Positions 6,676 through 12,563 of a DNA stretch of 14,038 nucleotides are shown piece by piece. Made by a program: the position numbers and the translations under genes. Source of the DNA: an uncultured Helicobacter sp. (GTDB taxonomy: Bacteria; Campylobacterota; Campylobacteria; Campylobacterales; Helicobacteraceae); assembly GCF_910577135.1 (NCBI RefSeq), contig NZ_CAJTLL010000009.1, positions 69,311 through 83,348 of the forward strand, read 5' to 3'. The notes below the pieces were generated by a model, which saw only the letters and a list, made by a program, of their open reading frames with translations, searched no databases and had not been told where the DNA came from. The stretch's first letter is position 1; every line of letters begins with the position of its first letter.

Positions 6676-8475
6676 ATGATAAAAATCACAGAAAATAGCT
6701 TACGCGATGGGCATCAATCACTTTTAGCTACGCGTATGCGAACAGAGGATTTAATAGAAGCAGCAAAAATCTTTGATTCCATTGGGTTTCATAGTTTAGA
6801 AGTATGGGGCGGGGCGACTTATGATACTTGTTTGCGCTATCTTAAAGAAGATCCTTTTGAGCGATTAAATGAGTTTAAAAAGGTATGTGTTAAAACACCT
6901 TTGCAAATGCTGCTAAGGGGGCAAAATCTTATCGGTTATCGCCATTATGCCGATGATGTGGTGGAGGAGTTTGTGCGGCTTTCTGCCGAGGCGGGTATGG
7001 ATATTTTTAGAATCTTTGATGCCTTTAATGACGCACGTAACCTTAAAAAAGCCATTGAAAGTGTTAAAAAATATGGCAAACACGCACAAGGGGCGATTTG
7101 CTACACGACTTCGCCCGTGCATAGTATTGCTCGTTTTGTGAGCTATGCTAAGGAGCTTGTGTCTATAGGCTGTGATTCTCTTGCTATTAAAGATATGGCT
7201 GGATTACTTACGCCATTTGCGGCTTATGAGCTTGTCAAAGCCTTGAAAGCAGAGATTAATGTATCTTTGAGTTTGCATACGCATTCTACGGCTGGTTTTG
7301 CCTTTGGAGCCCATTTAAAGGCTGTTGAAGCTGGAGTTGATGTCTTAGATTTAGCAAATTCTGCCTTGAGTGAAGGCACAAGCCACCCCTGCACTCAATC
7401 TATGGTCGCCACATTGAAAGACACGCAATGGGATAGTAAGCTTGATATAGTTCCTATGGAGGAGGCGGCAGATATTTTGCGTAAAAATCGCAGAAAGTAT
7501 AAGAAATTTGAATCCCAATATAATCAAATTGATACACGTGTGCTTGTTAGCCAAATCCCGGGAGGTATGATTTCTAATATGGCAAATCAGCTCAAAGAGC
7601 AAAATGCGTTTGATAGAATAGACGAAGTTATGCGTGAGATTCCCAATGTCCGCGCGGATTTTGGCTATGTGCCTTTGGTAACGCCATCAAGCCAAATTGT
7701 AGGTACACAGGCGGTGTTAAATGTGCTAATGGGAGAGAGATATAAGACGATTACGACTGAAACGCGCAATGTGATTAGAGGGCTGTATGGACGCACCCCT
7801 GCACCTTTAAATCAAGCTTTGGTTGAAAAAGTTTTAAATGAGGGTGAGGAAATGCTCTCTGTGCGCCCCGCCGATTTACTAAAACCTGAATTACAGAAGG
7901 CAAAAGAGGAGAGTAAAGCATTTGCGAAAAGCCCGCAAGATGTTCTATCCTATGCGATATTTGGCTCTATTGCGGAGACATTTTTACAAGAGCGCAATAG
8001 CAATACCCTAAGCCCAGAGCCTTTAGAATCCTTTGAGGAGCGATGTGATGATAAGCTGCCTAAAGAATTTGAAATTGTCGTTAATGGCGAACATTATGCG
8101 ATTAAGGTTGAGGGCAGCGGAGAAAAGACAGATGAAGTGCGTCCGTTTTTTATCCGCGTTGATGGTGAGCTAAAAGAGGTGTTTGTGGAGAGTATTGATA
8201 AATCCCTAGAGGGTAAGATTCAAAAAGAGCAAAAGGCAGGTGCGTTACCTCAAGTTACTGCTCCAGGACACGCTAAATCCCCAATGCCCGGCACACTCAC
8301 TAAGATTAAGGTAAAAGTAGGCGATAAGGTCAATCAAGGCGATACATTAGCCATCGTAGAAGCAATGAAAATGGAAAATGAAGTGCTATCCCCCATAGAT
8401 GGCGTGGTGAAAGAGATTTATGCCGCGCAGGGTATGCAAATAGGGAGCGATGTGGCGATTATGTTGCTTGGCTAG
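6676..8475 (+). CDS. pycB: Pyruvate carboxylase subunit B (carboxyltransferase + biotin carrier)
   Basis: A 599-residue protein with a carboxyltransferase domain (about 1-290), the conserved PYC/OADA middle domain (to about 480) and a C-terminal biotinyl domain (about 530-599). With a separate biotin carboxylase (PycA, not in this window) it would make oxaloacetate from pyruvate. The same architecture is found in oxaloacetate decarboxylase alpha (OadA), but no OadB/OadG membrane partners are present here and the two-subunit carboxylase is known in Campylobacter, so PycB is preferred. Seen: ENSLRDGHQS with metal ligand Asp11, LAIKDMAG with Lys172 (the carbamylated lysine of the family), SLHTHSTAG with His201 and His203, and EAMKMEN with biotinyl Lys565. 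A Pro/Ala-containing linker precedes the biotin domain. Start: AAGGTG at 6665-6670. Confidence 0.93.
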   Translation: MIKITENSLRDGHQSLLATRMRTEDLIEAAKIFDSIGFHSLEVWGGATYDTCLRYLKEDPFERLNEFKKVCVKTPLQMLLRGQNLIGYRHYADDVVEEFVRLSAEAGMDIFRIFDAFNDARNLKKAIESVKKYGKHAQGAICYTTSPVHSIARFVSYAKELVSIGCDSLAIKDMAGLLTPFAAYELVKALKAEINVSLSLHTHSTAGFAFGAHLKAVEAGVDVLDLANSALSEGTSHPCTQSMVATLKDTQWDSKLDIVPMEEAADILRKNRRKYKKFESQYNQIDTRVLVSQIPGGMISNMANQLKEQNAFDRIDEVMREIPNVRADFGYVPLVTPSSQIVGTQAVLNVLMGERYKTITTETRNVIRGLYGRTPAPLNQALVEKVLNEGEEMLSVRPADLLKPELQKAKEESKAFAKSPQDVLSYAIFGSIAETFLQERNSNTLSPEPLESFEERCDDKLPKEFEIVVNGEHYAIKVEGSGEKTDEVRPFFIRVDGELKEVFVESIDKSLEGKIQKEQKAGALPQVTAPGHAKSPMPGTLTKIKVKVGDKVNQGDTLAIVEAMKMENEVLSPIDGVVKEIYAAQGMQIGSDVAIMLLG

Positions 8476-8490
8476 TCTATTGGATTCTAT

Positions 8491-9648
8491 GTGGATTATA
8501 TTTATTTAGACAACGCTGCTACCTCTTTCCCTAAGCCTCAATGCGTGATAGATAGCGTGAGTGCTTATCTTAGCCATATTGGGGCTTCTCCTGCAAGGAG
8601 TGCTCATAGCCTATCTATCGCCTCTGGGCAGATTCTATATGAGGCGCGTGTGGCTTTGGCAAAACTCTTAGGGCAGAGCAGAGAGGAGCGAGTAATATTT
8701 GGTGCAAATGCCACGATGATGCTAAATAGTGCATTGTATGGAATCTTGCAAGAAAATGATAGGGTAGTAACTACAAGCTTAGAGCATAATAGTGTGATTC
8801 GTCCGCTTATGGAGTTAAAAAACACACGTCACATTCAAATAGAGATAATCCAATCAAGCCCAACCTGCGCTATTTATCTATCGCATTTAGAATCTGCCTT
8901 ACAAAATGCTAGGGTATGCGTATGTGTGTATGCAAACAACGTAAGTGGCGCGGTGTTACCCATAGCAGAGATTTATACGCTTTGCAAAAAGTATGGGGTG
9001 ATTTTTATCCTTGATAGTTCCCAAGCCATAGGGCATTTGCCACTATCAGCAAATGATGCGGATATTATTTGTGGCTCGTGCCATAAGGGCTTGTATGCAC
9101 CTAGTAGCTTAGGCTTTATGAGTTTGAATCCTGCCTTTGATGAAAATGTGTTACAAAGCTTTATGCAGGGTGGCACAGGCTCACAAAGTGAGGAAGGTAT
9201 TCAGCCGAGATTCTTACCTGATAAATATGAGAGTGGCACACCTAATATGTGCGCTATTGCTGGACTTAGAGCTGCGCTAGAGTGGATAGAGCAAAGCGGG
9301 GGCATAGCGCAGATTCACGCAAGGCAAATGGATTTATATAGGCAGCTCTATGAGGGTTTAAAATCGATAAGTAGTGTCCTGCTTTATGAGATAGAATCTC
9401 CACAATGTGTGGCTAATGTGTCTTTTAATATTATTAATGCCTCTCCCTCACAGGTGGGATTGAGGCTTGATAGGGAGTTTGGGATTCTCTCACGTGTGGG
9501 GCTGCACTGCTCACCATTAACGCATAAGAGTATGGGGAGCTTTGAGTGCGGGGGAAGTGTGCGCTTAAGTATAGGAGCGTTTAATACACACGCAGAGATA
9601 GGGCAGACATTGAGAGCTATAGAATTTTTAGCAAAAGCTTATGTTTAA
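8491..9648 (+). CDS. Cysteine desulfurase-like class V aminotransferase
   Basis: A 385-residue PLP enzyme of the class V aminotransferase fold, group SufS/CsdA and closest in pattern to the 'cysteine desulfurase family protein' type (TIGR01977-like). Such enzymes take sulfur from cysteine as an enzyme-bound persulfide. Seen: YLDNAATSFPKP at the N-terminus, SLEHNSVIRP (the His that stacks on PLP), DSSQAIGH, GSCHKGLYAP with PLP Lys199, the ESGTPN segment (about 249-254) and RVGLHCSPLTHKSMG with catalytic Cys340. It is not the NifS/IscS type that serves the main Fe-S pathway of Helicobacter. The start is GTG, 15 bases after the pycB stop and in the same frame, without a Shine-Dalgarno sequence; translation probably depends on ribosomes leaving pycB. 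ATT at 8479 is the only other in-frame start candidate. The physiological sulfur acceptor is unknown. Confidence 0.85.
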   Translation: MDYIYLDNAATSFPKPQCVIDSVSAYLSHIGASPARSAHSLSIASGQILYEARVALAKLLGQSREERVIFGANATMMLNSALYGILQENDRVVTTSLEHNSVIRPLMELKNTRHIQIEIIQSSPTCAIYLSHLESALQNARVCVCVYANNVSGAVLPIAEIYTLCKKYGVIFILDSSQAIGHLPLSANDADIICGSCHKGLYAPSSLGFMSLNPAFDENVLQSFMQGGTGSQSEEGIQPRFLPDKYESGTPNMCAIAGLRAALEWIEQSGGIAQIHARQMDLYRQLYEGLKSISSVLLYEIESPQCVANVSFNIINASPSQVGLRLDREFGILSRVGLHCSPLTHKSMGSFECGGSVRLSIGAFNTHAEIGQTLRAIEFLAKAYV

Positions 9649-9769
9649 AGAAATGTCCTTTATGATGTAACTTTTTAATACTATAAAGTAGGAATATTTC
9701 TTATTTAAGTTATCATTTGTTGAAAACGCATTACAATCAATATCTACAAAAAGCTTTAAGGAGGTTCTT
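9649..9769. promoter_or_regulatory. Intergenic region with promoter and strong ribosome site for the peptide gene
   Basis: A nested imperfect hairpin spans 9648-9702: AAGAAAT/ATTTCTT outside and CTTTAT (9658-9663)/ATAAAG (9683-9688) inside. It might end the upstream message, but no T run follows. TTGAAA (9720-9725) and TACAAT (9732-9737) or TATCTA (9741-9746) are candidate promoter elements with non-ideal spacing. AAGGAGG (9758-9764) is a near-perfect ribosome site for the ATG at 9770, arguing that this small gene is, or recently was, strongly translated. Confidence 0.4.
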
Positions 9770-10049
9770 ATGAAAAAGTTTTTGAGTATAGGTTTGGCTT
9801 TGGCTTTTTGTGTGGCTACTCTTAGTGGAATTGAATCTCAAAAAAACACTTTCAAATACCGATAAAGAGCTACTCTTTGGCAATGCTGGAGTAAATGTAG
9901 CATTTTTAGATAATGCAGAAATGGAGGAAACAAAAGGCGAGCTTTGGCTAACTGCAATAGGTATTACAGGGCTTACTTGGGGACTTAATTGCATATTCAA
10001 CAAAAGTTGTAAGGATATTAGTTTTACAAGTCCGCCTATAAATTGGTAG
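9770..10049 (+). pseudogene. Small exported-peptide gene, frameshifted at an A7 run
   Basis: ATG at 9770, with a strong AAGGAGG site, encodes a clear Sec-type signal sequence (MKKFLSIGLALAFCVATLSG) but reaches TAA at 9863-9865 after 31 codons. The +1 frame stays open to TAG at 10047-10049. Removing one A from the A7 run (9840-9846) joins both parts into a 92-residue protein. Restored, it would have the signal (1-20), a polar stretch (about 22-33), then NVAFLDNAEMEETKGEL (42-58), then a hydrophobic glycine-containing segment (58-75) with Cys74 and Cys80. LDNAEMEETKGE resembles the end of a bacteriocin-type leader (LxxxElxxxxGG) with GE in place of GG. That resemblance is mine by eye. It may be a pseudogene, a phase-variable gene, expressed by slippage, or a sequencing error. 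The outer-membrane protein gene follows 9 bases later. Confidence 0.6.
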
Positions 10050-10058
10050 TTTTAATCG

Positions 10059-10871
10059 ATGCTTCACAGAATCTTTGCCCTCTTGTGCTGCTTTCTCTGT
10101 ATACTTAGGGCGGAGTATAGCTGCGATGAATTTAAATGCAGCGATTATAAAATCGGGCTAGGTGCATTAGCGGGGATTCATAATACTTCTTTACACGATA
10201 TGTCAATGCTTGGCATTACTTTAAATACACTTTTTTCTCAATACAGCGCAAAATATGGCTTTATGTGGAATCTTACCTTTGGCTTCCTTAATGCCAATGT
10301 AAAGAATGGTAACAATAATGTGATAGCCTATGATAAGGATAGATTTAATACCTATGGTGCATATATAGATAGCACGATATTTTTAGGCAAAAATGTAAAA
10401 AATGATGTGCAAAATCTACTTTTTCTAGGTGTGGTATTGGGCTTAGGGGGTTTTATTTTTGATGAAAAATATGGCGTGCCAGATTCTGCACTTTTTGCAT
10501 TGGGGCTTGGATTAAGCGGCTCATATTTAATGCAAAATAATCTCGCCCTAGAGTATGGAATCTCTTATCTTTATGGCTTCTATGGGATTTATACCTATCC
10601 TGAGACGTATCAAAAATACTCACCTGCTCGATTTGGCACTTCTACAAGTTATTCCCGCTTAGAAGTCAACAATCATCAAATCCGCGCTTTTATAGGATTG
10701 CATAAAAACAAGCTCTATGGGCTTTATAGTAAGCTTCATCTCACGCTTACCCATTTAGATGCTGCGGCTTTTAGTGTCATTAATCGCGATGGCGTCTCTA
10801 GTGTCTATCCACAGGCGACACAGGCAATGCTTGGCTTAGAATTTGGCTTTGGATTCAATAAATGGTTTTAA
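10059..10871 (+). CDS. Small outer-membrane beta-barrel protein
   Basis: A 270-residue protein with a signal peptide (about residues 1-18, cleavage after LRA) and a mature part dominated by alternating amphipathic strands rich in Gly, Tyr, Phe and Leu. It ends in EFGFGFNKWF, i.e. a terminal Phe with aromatic residues at alternating positions, the signal for outer-membrane assembly. Two cysteines near the mature N-terminus (Cys22 and Cys27) could pair in the periplasm. The size suits an 8- to 10-stranded barrel. The specific family was not recognised; it resembles in style the small outer-membrane proteins common in Helicobacter. There is no ribosome site before the ATG and only 9 bases separate it from the frameshifted peptide gene, so its translation may depend on that gene's frame. 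Ligand or function unknown. Confidence 0.75.
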   Translation: MLHRIFALLCCFLCILRAEYSCDEFKCSDYKIGLGALAGIHNTSLHDMSMLGITLNTLFSQYSAKYGFMWNLTFGFLNANVKNGNNNVIAYDKDRFNTYGAYIDSTIFLGKNVKNDVQNLLFLGVVLGLGGFIFDEKYGVPDSALFALGLGLSGSYLMQNNLALEYGISYLYGFYGIYTYPETYQKYSPARFGTSTSYSRLEVNNHQIRAFIGLHKNKLYGLYSKLHLTLTHLDAAAFSVINRDGVSSVYPQATQAMLGLEFGFGFNKWF

Positions 10872-10874
10872 TGT

Positions 10875-10903
10875 AAGATTTACTTTGAGTAGAGTAAAAT
10901 CTT
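10875..10903 (+). terminator. Hairpin between the barrel protein gene and fumarase
   Basis: AAGATTTACT (10875-10884) pairs with AGTAAAATCTT (10893-10903) with one bulged base and an 8-base loop. It starts 3 bases after the barrel gene stop. The following GTGCTTT is only weakly U-rich, so termination strength is uncertain. The second arm contains TAAAAT (10895-10900), a possible -10 for the fumarase genes, so the element may instead be regulatory. Confidence 0.4.
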
Positions 10904-10931
10904 GTGCTTTATCAAATACAAGGAGGAGAAT

Positions 10932-11777
10932 ATGAGAGAAGTGCGATATGAGGATATTAAATCCGCTGTTGCAAAACTTGCCATTGACGCGTGCTGTATC
11001 CAAACACCCGATATCCGCCACGCTTTTAGTGAGGCAAAAAAGACAGAGCAATCAGCCTTAGGGCAAAATATCCTTGATACCCTTATCGAAAATGGCAAAA
11101 TTGCTAAAGATAATATGATGCCTATTTGTCAGGATACGGGTATGACTGTAGTATTTGTAGAAATTGGGCAAGATGTGCATATCGTTGGGGGATATCTCGA
11201 AGATGCGATAAATGAGGGCATACGCGATGGCTATACAAATGGCTACTTGCGTAAATCAGTCGTGGCTGAACCCCTCTATGAGCGCAAAAATACGACAAAT
11301 AATACGCCCGCTGTTATCCACACACGCATTATTAAGGGCGATAAATTGCGTTTGAAGGTTTGCCCTAAGGGCTTTGGAAGCGAAAATAAATCTGTGCTTA
11401 AAATGCTTGTCCCAGCTGATGGAATCGATGGCGTGAAAAAGGTTTTCACCGAAGCGGTAAAACTTGCAGGACCTAATGCTTGTCCACCTATGGTGATTGG
11501 AGTAGGCATTGGCGGAACGATGGAAAAGGCGGCGATTCTTGCCAAACAAGCAGCAGTGCGGGAGATAGATTCTCAAAATCCAGACCCACGATACGCAAAG
11601 CTTGAAGAGGAATTGCTAGAGATTGCGAACAAAACAGGTGTGGGACCACAAGGGCTAGGAGGCACGACAACCGCCTTTGCTGTGAATGTAGAGTGGTATC
11701 CTACACATATTGCAGGATTGCCTGTGGCAGTGAATATCAACTGCCACGCCGCAAGACACGCAGATATTGAACTATGA
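10932..11777 (+). CDS. Class I fumarate hydratase, alpha subunit
   Basis: A 281-residue subunit of the heterodimeric, [4Fe-4S]-dependent class I fumarase (also the TtdA tartrate dehydratase family), which interconverts fumarate and malate in the cytosol. The three conserved cysteines expected to hold the cluster are visible: Cys66 in MPICQDTG, Cys184 in GPNACPPM and Cys271 in INCHAARH. Other signatures are VGIGGTMEKA and GPQGLGGTTTA. The chosen ATG has AAGGAGGAG at 10920-10928; an upstream in-frame ATG at 10902 lacks a ribosome site and overlaps the promoter hairpin, so it is rejected. The beta-subunit gene follows immediately. Fumarase is favoured over tartrate dehydratase because of the TCA-type genes around it, but sequence alone cannot settle substrate preference. 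The cluster should make the enzyme oxygen-sensitive, in keeping with a microaerophile. Confidence 0.92.
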   Translation: MREVRYEDIKSAVAKLAIDACCIQTPDIRHAFSEAKKTEQSALGQNILDTLIENGKIAKDNMMPICQDTGMTVVFVEIGQDVHIVGGYLEDAINEGIRDGYTNGYLRKSVVAEPLYERKNTTNNTPAVIHTRIIKGDKLRLKVCPKGFGSENKSVLKMLVPADGIDGVKKVFTEAVKLAGPNACPPMVIGVGIGGTMEKAAILAKQAAVREIDSQNPDPRYAKLEEELLEIANKTGVGPQGLGGTTTAFAVNVEWYPTHIAGLPVAVNINCHAARHADIEL

Positions 11778-11787
11778 GGAGGGAAAA

Positions 11788-12345
11788 ATGGCAGAAGCAA
11801 AAAAAATCACTGCACCTTTGAGCAAAGAGGTGGCGAAGAGCCTTAAGGCAGGAGAAAGTGTGCTTATCAGTGGGACTATTTTAGCCGCACGTGACGCAGC
11901 ACATAAGACACTTACCGAAGCATTAGCACGAGGAGAAAAGCTCCCTGTGGATTTGCAAGGCGAGACAATTTATTATCTAGGACCTACTCCCGCAAAGCCC
12001 GGCAATGCGATTGGTTCAGCAGGACCTACGACAAGCGGGAGAATGGATAAATACACGCCTACGATTATTGAGCAGGGTATTCACGGAATGATTGGCAAGG
12101 GCTATCGTAACAAAGAAGTGATAGATTCTATGGTGGCACACGGGGTTGTGTATATGGTAGCTGTGGGTGGTGCAGCGGCACTCATCTCTAAATGTATCAC
12201 AAAATACGAGGTTTTAGCTTATCCCGAGCTAGGACCTGAAGCAGTCGCTAGACTTACGATTGAAAATTTCCCTGCCATTGTCGCTATTGATGCAGAGGGT
12301 AATAATTACTATGAAGTAGGGCAAGCTCCGTATAAGAAAATTTAG
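11788..12345 (+). CDS. Class I fumarate hydratase, beta subunit
   Basis: A 185-residue partner of the alpha subunit, matching the C-terminal domain of single-chain FumA/FumB and TtdB. Seen: GESVLISGTILAARDAAHK (22-40), YLGPTPAKPG (63-72), GSAGPTTSGRMD (76-87) and GMIGKG (100-105), all conserved in this family, and the VYMVAVGGAAALI stretch. The start is ATG 11788, with GAGGAGGG just upstream. A TTG start at 11767, giving seven more residues, is unlikely since it would overlap the alpha gene and skip the ribosome site. The alpha stop (11775-11777) lies inside this ribosome site region, so the two subunits are probably translationally coupled and made in equal amounts. Confidence 0.92.
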   Translation: MAEAKKITAPLSKEVAKSLKAGESVLISGTILAARDAAHKTLTEALARGEKLPVDLQGETIYYLGPTPAKPGNAIGSAGPTTSGRMDKYTPTIIEQGIHGMIGKGYRNKEVIDSMVAHGVVYMVAVGGAAALISKCITKYEVLAYPELGPEAVARLTIENFPAIVAIDAEGNNYYEVGQAPYKKI

Positions 12346-12361
12346 CGTTTTCCCCATAGAT

Positions 12362-12376
12362 TCCTTTATTGAAGGA
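12362..12376 (+). terminator. Weak hairpin after the fumarase genes
   Basis: TCCTT (12362-12366) and AAGGA (12372-12376) form a short perfect stem with a 5-base loop, followed by GTTT, 16 bases after the beta-subunit stop. A second symmetric element, AAAATT-CCAT-AATTTT, lies at 12419-12434. Neither is a strong intrinsic terminator. The rest of this 218-base gap is A+T-rich with no visible gene. Confidence 0.25.
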
Positions 12377-12524
12377 GTTTAAGGGCTATTTAGATAAACC
12401 TTGCTTTGCCTTATTTTGAAAATTCCATAATTTTAGCTTGCATTATTGCTTTAAGTATTATCTCCTTTTTAATAAAATTAAATTTATTTTTACATTTTAT
12501 GGTTTATGGTATTTTTTTATTTTT

Positions 12525-12530
12525 TATACT
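12525..12530 (+). promoter_or_regulatory. -10 element of the chemoreceptor gene
   Basis: TATACT, 33 bases before the ATG at 12564 and preceded by long T runs (12512-12518 and 12521-12525). Periodic A/T tracts in place of a -35 are typical of vegetative Helicobacter promoters. No sigma-54 (GG-N10-GC) or sigma-28 pattern was seen close by. Confidence 0.5.
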
Positions 12531-12563
12531 AGAATTCAAAGTTTAAAAATACAGGAGGATACA

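Noticed and set aside
9841..9847. A_AAA_AAC, a classic -1 ribosomal slippery heptamer, in the frame of the signal-peptide ORF
   Set aside because: A -1 shift leads to a frame that stops after about 15 codons (TAA near 9892-9894). The long downstream frame is +1, so -1 frameshifting does not explain the gene. Loss of one A, or slippage with the same effect, does.
10902..10931. Upstream in-frame ATG extending the fumarase alpha subunit by 10 residues
   Set aside because: It has no ribosome site and lies in the promoter hairpin. ATG 10932 has AAGGAGGAG and matches the usual protein start.
11767..11787. TTG start extending the fumarase beta subunit by 7 residues
   Set aside because: It overlaps the alpha gene, lacks a ribosome site, and would translate through the good ribosome site of ATG 11788.
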